A stretch of 64,000 nucleotides of DNA from Hepsetus odoe. Taxonomy: Eukaryota > Chordata > Actinopteri > Characiformes > Hepsetidae. The notes beneath the pieces are model-generated. The model did not search any database. It was not told where the DNA came from and saw only the letters and a program-made list of their open reading frames with translations. Where the stretch lies: NCBI GenBank assembly GCA_017165825.1, contig CM029379.1, positions 19,624,500 through 19,688,499 on the forward strand, read 5' to 3'. A program made the position numbers and the translations under genes. Each line of letters starts with the position of its first letter. Within the stretch, counting starts at the first letter, position 1. Positions 1 through 10,330 of this stretch are shown here, piece by piece.

Positions 1-704
1 GATTGACTGCTTTTATTTTCAGAGCGGCTCGTGTATCAACTGCAATTATAGGCCTATTAAATGGCTTTCTTTTCAGCTTCTGTCGACTGAAGCACCAGGT
101 GTGTTTTTAATCCCGAGACTGACCCCGTCACAAATTCCTGACCTCACGCAGACTCCCTCTGCTGTGCTTTAGGAAATGATGCAGCCAATAATGAAACGTC
201 ACATTTTGCCACAATTTGATTTAATTACTTTGTTGTGATTCACATTATGAGCGGTGTGGGTGTGGGGGGGGCTGAAAAATGTGTAAAGATCTACTTTTAT
301 AGTAAATCATTGAAGGTCTGCCCATTTATTTACCCTTGAATTACAACACACCCATAAAGGCGGTGAAGGGATGCATACAAATCTTTCTCGCTAATCAATA
401 CAGTATTTTATGCTGGCAAGCAGCTGAAACATGTATAAAGGCTTGTATACCTTGGATGCTTTGTGTAGAAATAATGGCAGTCGTGGGTCATGATGAACGG
501 TTAGTGGGAAGACCCCACTAAGTGATTCTGCTGGTAGATATAAATGTGACGTCGCCATGGTAGGAAAAAGGAACATCCTTTACGGATACTCCAGGTTCAG
601 ACGGTGCATTGAGCTTTGCTTGGCACACCCACGCCATGTGGAATTCAAGGTTTGATAAATGAAAGGTTTTACCATTAGCGCTGGTTGAAAAGAGCATCGC
701 AAAA

Positions 705-739
705 AATAACTTCTTCTCTCGGCTGCTCCCGTTTGCCAC
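705..739 (-). mobile_element. RTE-like LINE 3' tail, left piece (split by the LTR)
   Basis: On the minus strand this piece matches the end of the other LINE copies in the window (cggctgctcccgttt, the reverse complement of aaacgggagcagccg). It is continued at 3196 after the LTR insertion. The short stretch aggggt present in other copies is missing here. Confidence 0.7.
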
Positions 740-2892
740 TGTCACACGTGTTGTGTTTTGGGCTAGCGCGCGAGGGCTGTCACGTGCGGTGTTGTGTTTT
801 GGGCACGCCAGAGTGGCGCTCTGTCACGTTGTGTTGCGCTTTGGGGCACGCGAGGGCGCCTCTCGTCACACGCGGTTGTGTTTTGGCACGAGGGCGCTCT
901 CTGTCACGCGTGTTGTGTTTTGGGCACGCCAGAGGCTACTTTCTGTCACGCGTGTTGTGTTTTTTTGGGCACGCCAGAGGGCGCCTCTGTCACGTGTTGT
1001 GTTTTGGGCACGCTAGAGTGGGCGCCTCTGTCGTGCGGTGTTGTGTTTGGGCACGCTGAGGGCGCCTCTGTCACGCGGTGGTTAGGTTTTACGCGCTGAG
1101 GCGCTTTCTTCGTCACGTGTTGGCTTTGGGTGCATTAGAGGCGCCTCTGTCACGTGTTAAGTTTTGGGCGCTAGGAGGGCGCCTCTGTCACGTGGTGTTC
1201 TGTTTTGGGCGCGCGAGGGCGCCTGTCACGTGTGTTGTGTTTTGGGCGCGCTTAGAGTGGCGCCTCGTCACAAAGTGTTGTGTTTTGGGCGCCAGGGAGG
1301 GCGCTTCTGTCACGTTGTGTTGTGTTTTGGGCACGCCAGAGGGCGCCTGTCACACATGTTGTTTTGGGCGCCGCGAGGGCGCTCTGTCACGTGGTGTTGT
1401 GTTTTGGGTACCAGAGGGCGCTCTGTCACGTGTTGTGTTTGGGCGCGCCAGAGGGCGCTGTCACGCAGGTTGTGTTTTGGGCACGCTAGAGGGCGCTTCT
1501 CTGTCACGTGTGTTGTAGTTTTGGGGCACGCTAGAGGGCGCTTCTGTCACGGCGGTGTTGTGTTTCTTGGGCGCGAGGGCTCTGTCACGTGTTGTGTTTT
1601 TGGGCACGCCAGAGGGCGCCTTCGTCACGTGTGTTGTGTTTTGGGGCGCCACGGAGGGCGCTTCGTCACACGTGGTTGTGTTTGGGCGCCGCTTAGAGGG
1701 CGCCTGTCACGCAAAGTTGTGTTTTTTGGGGCGCGCTTAGAGGGCGCCTCTGTCACATCGTGTTGTGTTTTGGGCGCCGCGCAGGAGGGCGCCTGTCACA
1801 CGTGTTGTGTTTTGGGCACGCTAGAGGGCGCCGTCAATGTTGTGTTTGGGCACGCTAGAGGCGCCTTTCGTCACACGTGTTGTTTTTTGGGCGCGAGGCG
1901 CCTTCTGTCACACGTGTTGTGTTTGGGCACGCTAGAGGGCGCTCTCTGTCACACGTGTTGTGTTTTGGGCGCGCTAGAGGGCGCTCTCTGTCACGTGTCT
2001 TGTGTTTTGGGCACGCTAGAGGGCGCTCTCTGTCACACGTGTTGTGTTTTGGGCACGCTAGAGGGCGCTCTCTGTCACACGTGTTGTGTTTTGGGCACGC
2101 TAGAGGGCGCTCTCTGTCACACGTGTTGTGTTTTGGGCACGCTAGAGGGCGCTCTCTGTCACACGTGTTGTGTTTTGGGCGCGCTAGAGAGCGCTCTCTG
2201 TTACACGTGTTGTGTTTGGGCATGCTAGAGGGCGCTTTCGTCACACGTGTTAAATGGCGCTTAGGTGCGCTTCTGTCACGCAAGTTGTGTTTTGGGCACG
2301 CCAGGGAAGCGCCACTGTCACGGTGTTCTGTTTTGGGCGCCGCCAGAGGGCGCCTCTGTCACACGCGGTTGCGTTTGGGGCAACGCCAGAGGGCGCCTTC
2401 GTCACACGTGTTGTGCGGGGCACGCCAGAGGGCGCCTCTGTCACACGTGCTGGTGTTTTGGGGCACGCCAGAGGGCGCTGCTAGAGGGCGCTCTCTGTCA
2501 CGTGTGTTGTGTTTTGGGCGCGCTAGAGGGCGCTCTCTGTCACGTGTGTTGTGTTTTGGGCGCGCTAGAGGGCGCTCTCTTTCACATGTGTTCTGTTTTG
2601 GGCACGCTAGAGGGCGCTCTCTGTCACGTGTGTTGTGTTTTGGGCACGCTAGAGGGCGCTCTCTGTCACGTGTGTTGTGTTTTGGGCGCGCTAGAGGGCG
2701 CTCTCTGTCACATGTGTTCTGTTTTGGGCACGCTAGAGGGCGCTCTCTGTCACGTGTGTTGTGTTTAGGGCGCGCTAGAGGGCGCTCTCTGTCACGTGTG
2801 TTGTGTTTAGGGCACGCTAGAGAGCGCTCTCGGTCACGTATAAGGTGTTTATGTCACAGGAGGTGTTCTGGGTACGCTAGAGGGCGCTCTGT
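740..2892 (+). repeat. 42-bp GC-rich minisatellite array, about 50 copies
   Basis: The unit runs tgtcacacgtgttgtgtttt then gggcacgctagagggcgctc plus tc. Copies at 740-1900 are diverged with small insertions and deletions. Blocks at about 1930-2230 and 2480-2830 are almost identical copies. Because 42 is a multiple of three, long open frames run through it on both strands (a 14-residue period such as GRSLSHVLCFGHAR); these are by-products of the repeat. Most units hold CACGTG and a CTCF-like core (gctagagggcgc). Confidence 0.95.
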
Positions 2893-2948
2893 TCTGACTG
2901 AGCACACCTGAGCCCATGCAGGCACAGGTGTGCATCATTGGGGCTGAC

Positions 2949-2955
2949 TATTTAA
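2949..2955 (+). promoter_or_regulatory. TATA-like box inside the LTR
   Basis: TATTTAA lies in the loop and arm of a small hairpin, about 180 bp before an AATAAA signal. This is the spacing expected between an LTR promoter and its polyadenylation site. Function is inferred from position only. Confidence 0.4.
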
Positions 2956-3129
2956 GCCCCGATGAGTCAGAACAGAGCGCGGCTCATTAGGTAGGTTAAG
3001 CCTATGCGTAATGGTGGTTCTGTCTGTTGTTACTAGGTATCCTGATTATAGACTGCAGTTCCTTGGCACTCGGATCCGGATTAGAACTGCAGCCTTGGTT
3101 TCTTGTTTGTTTGTTTTGTCTCTGTGAAT

Positions 3130-3135
3130 AATAAA
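3130..3135 (+). terminator. polyadenylation signal AATAAA inside the LTR
   Basis: AATAAA is followed by a T/C-rich stretch and the LTR 3' end 60 bp later, the usual R/U5 layout. It could act as a premature polyadenylation site for the host intron on the same strand; this is not shown. Confidence 0.4.
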
Positions 3136-3195
3136 CTTCTGTTCTGAACTCCTGGCTCTGAACTGGCGTCCCTCCGGTACCCCGCCACCGTTACA

Positions 3196-3252
3196 GCCAC
3201 AGGGGATCATCCGTTTCTGTTTCTTTCTGTCCTCTGCATCTTCCTCCTTCAT
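3196..3252 (-). mobile_element. RTE-like LINE tail, right piece
   Basis: Reading the minus strand gives KEEDAEDRKKQKRMI, matching the KEEDAEDRKKWRQMI motif of the copy at 50531. It begins with the second GCCAC, so it continues directly from the piece ending at 739 when the LTR is removed. Confidence 0.8.
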
Positions 3253-3640
3253 GTCACAAAATATAGCATTTACAGAATATCATTTATTTTCTGATGGAAA
3301 AAGGATACTCTACGTTGCACATTCTTAAAGCCTTTTAAAAAAGGCCATAAAACATCACTATCCAGTGTTAACCGGCAGAAAATGTGGATACAAATCTAGA
3401 AATTAAGCTTTTTGTTTTCTTTTTTTGCCAAAATTTGCTGTCTTTCCAAAATCTATCCAGGTGACCGATCATCTTGTGCCATATGAAGGCTCGATGCCCT
3501 TTTATAGCTTTAAATATGGCTTTAAATACTCTCTCACAAATTAAGCAAATCATTTTGATCTTAAAGTTTAAACACCACTTCCTGACACAAGTTCATATCG
3601 CCATGTTTTAACCCTCTCCATGCTTTCTTCCTTTTCTCAG

Positions 3641-4024
3641 GAACCATCTCAGTGAACAGCGTCCGGACCCCCTACCAGGCTCCAGGGGAGAGCGAGATCT
3701 TGGACCTGGATGATAACCTGTATCTGGGCGGGCTCCCTGAGAACAAGGCCGGCCTGGTGTTCCCCACCGAAGTGTGGACGGCCCTGCTCAACTACGGCTT
3801 TGTGGGCTGCGTGCGGGACCTCTTCATTGACGGCCAGAGCAAGGACGTGCGGCGCATGGCTGAGGCCCAGAAGGCAGCGGGGGTCAAACCTTCTTGCTCG
3901 AAGGAACCGTCCAAGCAGTGCCACAGCAACCCCTGCCAGAACAACGGCATCTGCAGGGAGGGCTGGAACCGCTACATCTGCGACTGCTCCGGAACCGGCT
4001 TCCTGGGCCGCTCCTGCGAACGAG
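3641..4024 (+). CDS. nrxn1: neurexin-1 exon: end of LNS3 plus EGF-B
   Basis: Alpha-neurexins are presynaptic single-pass adhesion proteins whose extracellular LNS and EGF domains bind neuroligins, LRRTMs, cerebellins and other partners. This 384-nt exon starts after a pyrimidine-rich acceptor (ttttctcag). The first two bases complete a split codon, then it reads TISVNSVRTPYQAPGESEIL. About 85 residues form the C-terminal part of LNS3 (LYLGGLPENKAGLVFPTEVW, then NYGFVGCVRDLFIDGQSKDV and its cysteine partner in SCSKE). They are followed by EGF-B with six cysteines (KQC, NPC, GIC, YIC, CDC, RSC). It ends after CGA G, leaving phase 1; the donor is GCAAGT, not GT. NKAGLVFPTEVWTALLNYG and FIDGQSKD favour NRXN1 over NRXN2/3 from recalled family sequences. 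The preceding exon lies upstream of the window. Confidence 0.95.
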
Positions 4025-4030
4025 GCAAGT
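4025..4030 (+). promoter_or_regulatory. nrxn1: non-canonical GC splice donor
   Basis: The sequence AG/GCAAGT is the typical form of the rare GC-AG intron class. The only nearby GT (4029) would leave two bases over. Joined to the acceptor at 18839 it gives a stop within eight codons, so the GC site is the one that keeps the frame. Confidence 0.85.
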
Positions 4031-4940
4031 CTACGTTTTGTTGGCTTTAAAGAAAGAAGTTTAGCAAACGATTGGATTTCCACAGTTTGGTTTGATGGTG
4101 GAGCTGTCATTTATATCCCGCTGACCTGTAGCCTAAATAACGGAATGAACGTGACAGAGAAAACAGGAGACACAAGCATGGAGAGCAGGGTTATCGAGTG
4201 TGATGTCCGTGATGGGAGAACGAGAAGAGACGGGCATTGATATTTGTTCTTTTTGAGTTTTTTTTTTTTTAAGTTAAAATGGTTTACTGGTCTGAATTTT
4301 ATTAACCCAGCGTGGGTTCAAACTGCTTAGCACACACAAAAATGGGAGAAATGTCTCTTAAAGGCTTTTTTTACTCTGGGTTCATTTCAGATTCTTTACT
4401 TTTTCCTAAGTTAAAAAGTTTAATAATATGAGTGTCTGTTTGCAGTGCATTATTCAGCTCAAACAATAGAATACCAATCTCAACCAACTCAGCCTCCTTC
4501 AGAAACTCAGCTCACACTGCGTGCGATGAGCCACTTGCTCTCTCCAAACTCAACAAAGCCTTAGCATGGTGCACTGCACTATTCCCCTACTGCGTGCACA
4601 TGCACACACACGCACATGTTTTTATTAAAAATTGCAGAACCAGGCAAAGTTGAAGCCGATGACTGAGGTTCACACTTTGCCAGACCGCTTGTTGTTGAAT
4701 TCACCTTTTAATTGTTACACGTCTGTGGTGCGGCGGCTGCCCGTGGAGGGTTACACGTCACAATTCTGCACATGTCTAATAATCATGTGGGAAATTAGTT
4801 CCTATGTCAGGCTTAGAACATCATTTTTCATTTGTTGTGTCCTGCAGGATTGACTCATCAGTTCAGTCCAGATTGCATTCGCCCATTAAAAAATCTGAAA
4901 TATTGCACAGCTTGTCTGAATTACAGAATAAGAAAAAAGC

Positions 4941-5157
4941 AAAGTGAAAGTGACTTGTCATCGTGAAATACAGCACAGCAGGAATTTGCATTTCACCCAT
5001 ACACACAAACGTAGCAGGGGGCAGCTATTGAAAGCATCCGGGGAGCAGTGATGGGGACGGTACCTTGCTCAAGGGTATTTCAGGGCAACCTACTGACCTG
5101 GGATTCGAACCCATGATCTTCTGATCCTGGGGCCTAGTACCTAAACACTGCCCCGAC
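4941..5157 (-). mobile_element. tRNA-derived SINE copy (family S)
   Basis: This minus-strand copy shows the family layout: tail agtgaaagtgac, body gggcagctattgaaagc and ggggagcagtgatggggacg, and a B-box-like gggattcgaaccc. The head is truncated after ggcctagtacc. Confidence 0.85.
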
Positions 5158-6073
5158 TAAAGGGAAACATAAAGGGAAACATATTTATCTTTTCTATATT
5201 GCTGTTGGTATCGTGACGTTGAGGCAGTGGGTCATGGCGGTATAATTCGGTTTCTGAAACTGTTTTCTGCTAAGACGTTCAACACAAAGTTGTTGAGCTA
5301 CTCCTATTTTCTCTTTATTTTACTGGGGAATCACCTCTGTGTTTTTTAGTGGAAGCAACTGTCCACTCAGTAGCATGAGCTGCAAAGCAAAATAAAGAAA
5401 CAAACTTCAGACAGCAAGCCCATCTCAGCTGACCTGGGTAATCACATTTAGGGTAAGAGAAAAATCGTGACAGCTTTTCCTTTCGAACTGGGTGTGGGGG
5501 GGTCTCAGGAGGGAGCAGGATTCAGGTGTGTGGACGCTTTTCGGGACTCTGGCATATTTAAAGCAGATGTTTTTGAACGCTTCACTTCATGTCGGCTTAA
5601 GCTGCGGTCTTATAGCCTCCTCTCCGGCGTCCTGGTGTTTTTGGAGGGAGGTGATGGATATGAGCGCGGGGAGAGATGCGGATGTAATTGACATCAAAGG
5701 GAGCGTAAAATGAGAAGGGCTTAAAACATATTACACACACCGGAGATTTTGACTGCTTTCTCATAAGAGACCACCCTTTCCATGAAAAGACCCAAGCTAG
5801 CATGCGGCTTACCAACGGCCCCCTTCTGTTCGCTCTGCGGAAGGTTGCGTCACGTTCTTTTGGTGAAGTTTTCTCTTAACTGCACTCTTGCCCACATTGT
5901 TAAAGGATTCAGGGATTTGCCAAAGGTTGGCTGCTTCTATATTACTGCATCAGGGTGTGGATTACTATGGTTGGGAATAATAAATGGTCATATATATACG
6001 ATCATTACTTATGATTGTACTGCGGTTGGACGACGCAGCACAAATGTCACACCACAGGGCTTGATGAAGTGGG

Positions 6074-6262
6074 AAAAGTGAAAGTGACTATTCTTGTCAT
6101 TGTGAAGCACAGCACACAGTGAACCACAACGAAATTACACCTCTGCATTGATGGGGATGGTACCTTGCTCAAGGCTACCCCAGGGCAACCTACTGGTCTG
6201 GGATGCGAAGCAACGACCTTCCAATTCTGGGGCCTCGTCCCCAAACACTAAGCAACCGCTGC
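6074..6262 (-). mobile_element. tRNA-derived SINE copy (family S), internally shortened
   Basis: The tail (agtgaaagtgactattcttg) and body (gatggggatggtaccttgct) are clear. The segment between 'cctctgcatt' and 'gatgggg' is deleted, and the B box is degraded. Confidence 0.8.
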
Positions 6263-6604
6263 AACTTGATGTTGCCGGGAAACAATATGGTAAGTTGGAA
6301 CAGTCTAGGGCATAAAGGATGAGTTCAATGATTTATACACTTAATGCAGCAAATCCATTTAAATAGGACTAATCACACTTTGTACTGAACCATGCAATTG
6401 CTCCGTCTTCTATAAGTGATGGAGATATTCCAGATGTTTTCAAAAAAGCAAACAGTAACGCATTTGACTTAAATATATTTTGCCTACCCATCCAGTATAA
6501 ATATTACAGGATGGACACCATATTTAAAATGATTTGTTCAATCTTTCATTCATAAAGGACTCATTCGTGGATTATATACCATATTTGCTTGCAGTTATCT
6601 GATT

Positions 6605-6903
6605 AAGTATATTAGAGGGGACAGCTCAGGTTGGACGTTTTGGAGACATTGTTAGAGAAACAAAGTTGTGCTGGACATGTCCAGAGGAGAGACGAGGATT
6701 ATATCGGGAGGAGGAAGTTGAGAATGGAGCTGCCAGGAAAGAGGAGACCCTAGGACCCTAGGAAGACCAAAGAGGAGGTTTATGGACGTGGTGAGAGAGG
6801 ACATGCAGGTGGTCGGTTTGAAGGAGGAAGATGCAGAGGATCGGAAGAAATGGAGACGGTTGCCGCTGTGGTGGCCCCTAAACGGGAGCAGCCGAACGAA
6901 GGA
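6605..6903 (+). pseudogene. RTE-like LINE 3' fragment
   Basis: The fragment starts in the sequence equivalent to EYIRGTAQVRRLGD of the copy at 50531. It runs through the arginine-rich KRRRGRPKRRF-type segment, with a small insertion (taggaccc) that shifts the frame, to the terminal aaacgggagcagccgaa. It is dead and 5'-truncated. Confidence 0.8.
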
Positions 6904-8325
6904 GATTTGCAATAATCCGATTAGCAGTGTTGAATCGTGTTGAAAAAAAACATCTAAATGGACCAAACCATTGTCTTCTCTTTCAAAACTGCTTGGTTTT
7001 CTGATTTTCTGATGCTATGTTGACAAATGAATGTGTTTTGCTTCATAAGCACAGGGTGTGTAATTGTCAAATGAATGGGTTCGGTGTGGTTCAAGCTATG
7101 AAGAGGTCCTTTAGCGGACACTCTTAACCAGGGTGAGCTCCAAAAGTTCTCTTTTGTCCACTCCAAGAATGTTCATTGCTTGTACAAGTAGGTCACAGTC
7201 CAAAATGGGAATGGGTCTGACAGCCAGAAAGAAGGCTTGAAGCTTGCCTTCCATGTGCTGTGGTGGTTCATCTGTACATGGAGCTCAAAGAGCTGTAGGG
7301 ATGGACTAAGTTATGACCTTTACCCTTATGTTGGTAGAGACTGGTCAGGATTTTAAACTTTGGGAAACAGTTGGGTACCGAGCTACAGAGTGGCATGAAT
7401 GAACTCAGTGATGCCAAACATGAGTCATATTCCTGCTTTCAAGATCATTTTCCAGGGTGGGATGGTCTACAGAGCATAACCATCCTGAGTTGTGAAAATT
7501 AAACCAAACAACTCCGTTAATATCAAACAATTTTAACTCTACAGTTATCAGTTTAAGCTTCTTTAAGCTCCATAGAAAAGCATTACTAATTGAAGAAAGC
7601 TCTAAACAAGAGCCCAAGTTTAGCAAGCACAAAGCCAGGCATTGGCTAGCAGGAATAAAGTCTACCAGCATGGATCTGTGGAGCTGAAGTGTATCTCCCT
7701 GAAGAGCATCCCCAAGTGTGAATGGCAGTCCTGAGCCAGAACTAATCGTCGAAACATAAGCCTGACCTCACTAATACTTTGGAGGCTGAATGCAGTCGAG
7801 ATAAAGTTCCAGCATCTACTATAAGGCCGTCTGTGAAGAGCAGAGGCTGCAGAAAAGAGTGCATTGTCTGTTAACACTTGATTTCAGAAGAAGCATAGGA
7901 CAGGCAGGTGTCAGCTACTTCTAGACAGGGTACATCCACAGCTGTATCCATATTACAGCTCAGAAATTCTAAAAAAAAAATCCAGTGGTAGCTCATTTCT
8001 GTTCATTAGAAGATAAAAGCTTCAGGCATAGTGTGATGTTTTTTATGTTTGAAATAAGCGTCACATGCCACTCGCGTTCTTATCTCAATGCATGCAAATA
8101 TAAAAACGACGTGCTGCGAGTGCATGTGTGTCCTCATACTAACTGAAAGACAAAGAACGGGAACAGTTGGTTTATTAGTGCACTAAATTGTGCTCCGATT
8201 TCTAAATGGGGGTCGGTAGGGGGGCATTCGTGAACTGCTAACCTTTCTGTCATGGCGCTGCTTGTATGTGTGGAAAAGCATAATTGGTTTAGAGTTTTTG
8301 AATCTGCCGTTTCTGCCTCAGTGCC

Positions 8326-8331
<6 letters not shown>

Positions 8332-8359
<28 letters not shown>
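8332..8359 (+). repeat. (GT)n microsatellite
   Basis: An uninterrupted GT dinucleotide run of about 14 repeats inside the intron. Confidence 0.95.
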
Positions 8360-8750
8360 AGTGTGATTTGTCCCTGGGAGTGTAATTAGACAGGGCTCTT
8401 TCCCACTTGGCTGATGTGTGCCTGAGAGGCAATGTCTTGCCAAACTGGCCCGCATGTGCAGCGGCAGATGTTGCTGTTTATTGTAATTGCATCGTCTCGC
8501 AGGCGTAGCGTCGACCTCCAAGCGAAACAGCAGCGCAGGCTGCTGTTTCATTTGCTTTTCTGTTCGATTTCATCTGCACTGATTTGTTTGTCAGGGCCGA
8601 GCTGTTTGCTCCAGCTCCAGCGTCTCTAGAAGGCAGATGCCTGAGATGTGACCGACCGCACTTTTGGCCAGCAGATATTGACCTTTACAGCTGGTCCCGT
8701 CAAGCAATGACCCTCAGAAGGGTCTGATTGAGACACTGACGGAAAGAAGG

Positions 8751-8983
8751 TGACAGTGAAAGTGAAAGTGACTATTTTTGTTATTTTGAAACGAAATGCA
8801 ACCTCTGCTTTTTCACCCACACACCATGCATGCAGAAGGCAGCTATTGAAAGCGCCTGGGGAGCAGTGATGGGGACGATACCTTACTCAAGGGTACCTCA
8901 GGGCAACCTACTGGTCAGGGATTCGAACCCATGACCTTCCGATCCTGGGGCCTCGTCCCTAAACACTAGGCCACCGCTGCCCC
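8751..8983 (-). mobile_element. tRNA-derived SINE copy (family S), near full length
   Basis: It has the agtgaaagtgaaagtgacta tail, body, B box gggattcgaaccc and A-box end aaacactaggccaccgctgc. On the minus strand this reads ggcagcggtggcctagtgtt, the tRNA-like head. Confidence 0.9.
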
Positions 8984-10099
8984 ATCAACATAAACACTCT
9001 AAGAGTTAATGATACTGTGGGGGGGGAGGCAGATTGAACCAAAACATGGTGTTGCTGTAAATATTATTTTGGAGATAATAGCAAGAAAATAAGGGCGTTT
9101 TGAAGGTTAATTAAGACGTTTTCTCATAGTTATAAAATGTTGCCATTTAAATTGTACGATTATATTTCATTTTCCATTTCAGAAATATTTCTAGGCTGTT
9201 CTTCATTAAATGTTGAAGGTTCTTTTTATAATCTTGACCTCTTTCTTACATGCAATCAGTGTCGCTTTGCAGGCTGGTTTTGGATCAGCCTTTTGAAAGA
9301 TCCAGTCTTTTTCTCGTCCAGCGTTTTCACTGACTAACATTAAACAGATTTCTTTTGAAGCTAATGCAAAGCAATTGTGATACATGACTCGCTGTTTAGA
9401 CATAAGACATGATTACACTCACCGGGGTCAGGATGCTCACAACTGTGGATTATATTATGATTGGTTGGAGAGCTCATTTGCATGTTGCAGCCTTCTGCAG
9501 TCTGTGTCTAAAGGCCAAAATCACAATAATGATTACCAAACAATTAACAAGCTCAGTACTCATGCGTTGTCACACACTAGAGGCTTAACACTGAGCGATT
9601 CTGTGTGCATTAGCCTGTTAAAATGTGATTTGTCTTTAGTTTTGCAATGGTCTGCCAGGGACTTAAAGGTCTTCCAGATCCAAAAATCCCATTAAACTTC
9701 AGCATCATTATTCAGTTATTAATCCTCAGACTTAGGATGCAGTACATCGCATGAAACGAAATCTATATCGCGTAGCTGGAAGAGGGAGGAACTGAGCTGT
9801 TGGGTATGTTTCATGTTACTTTTTTAACTAGTTTGACTATACAAGCTGACTGGCACCTACACTGTATAGGTGCACAAAGTTCAGCCCATCCGTCGCCATA
9901 CACAACGTGTCAACTGCACTGATAAGAATTGTCAGGATCTAACCATCTGGCCAGATGTTTGGGAGATGGTATGGTAGTGTGTGTGCTGCTGCTTTAATTG
10001 TTTTAGATGGGATTATCCCTGAGCTGAGAGCAGTCCATCGCACAAAATGTCCAGCCGAGAGTACTTCTGAGGTCAGACGTTGTCTAGAACAGCAGCAAG

Positions 10100-10330
10100 G
10101 TAGTGCAAGTGACTATTTTGTCATTGTGAAACAGCACACAGTGAATCACAATGAAATTCAACTTCTGCTTTTCACTTAAACACTATAGCAGGAGGCAGCT
10201 ATTTAAGCACCCGGAGAGCAGGGATGGGGAAGGTACCTTGCTTAATGGTATCTCAGGACAACCTACTGATTTGAACCCACGACCTTCTGATCGTGGGGCC
10301 TCGTCTCTAAACACTAGGCCACTACTGCCC
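10100..10330 (-). mobile_element. tRNA-derived SINE copy (family S)
   Basis: The tail (agtgactattttgtcattg), body and head (aacactaggccactactgcc) are present. The B box has a small deletion (ctactgatttgaacccacg). Confidence 0.85.

Larger units (their letters stand above)
740..3195 (+). mobile_element. solo LTR-like element with an expanded 5' minisatellite
   Basis: The element starts TGTCAC at 740 and ends GTTACA at 3195. It is flanked on both sides by GCCAC (735-739 and 3196-3200), a 5-bp target duplication as left by LTR retrotransposons. The part at 2852-3195 looks like an ordinary short LTR by itself: it starts TGTCACAG, has a TATTTAA box at 2949, an AATAAA signal at 3130 and ends TTACA. 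The part at 740-2851 is tandem 42-bp repeats that match the first ~40 bp of that LTR. No internal retroviral coding region, primer-binding site or second LTR follows, so this is a solo LTR. The superfamily (Gypsy-, BEL- or ERV-like) is unresolved. Confidence 0.75.
1..3640 (+). other. nrxn1: partial neurexin intron upstream of the EGF-B exon
   Basis: This is the 3' part of an intron whose 5' end lies outside the window. Bases 1-700 show no recognisable element or coding potential. Bases 705-3252 hold a minus-strand RTE LINE tail interrupted by an LTR with a giant minisatellite. Bases 3253-3640 appear unique and end in the acceptor of the EGF-B exon. Confidence 0.85.

Noticed and set aside
740..2892. 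CRISPR array
   Set aside because: Units are contiguous 42-bp repeats without unique spacers, in a vertebrate intron.
685..2911. Long open frames with a 14-residue repeat (up to 354 codons) on both strands
   Set aside because: They follow from a 42-bp repeat period free of stops in several frames at once. No start context, splice structure or known protein family supports them.
2852..3195. A full LTR retrotransposon with coding region
   Set aside because: Immediately after TTACA comes the target duplication and LINE sequence. No primer-binding site, gag/pol or second LTR is present in the window.
4025..4050. Extension of the EGF-B exon to the stop at 4050, or use of the GT at 4029
   Set aside because: The sequence after 4024 leaves neurexin homology (GKSTFCWL then stop). 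The GT at 4029 breaks the frame at the next exon, whereas the GC donor keeps it.
3649..4240. Alternative frames across the EGF-B exon (132-176 residues)
   Set aside because: They are shadows of the GC-rich coding exon; only the frame starting at 3643 gives neurexin sequence.
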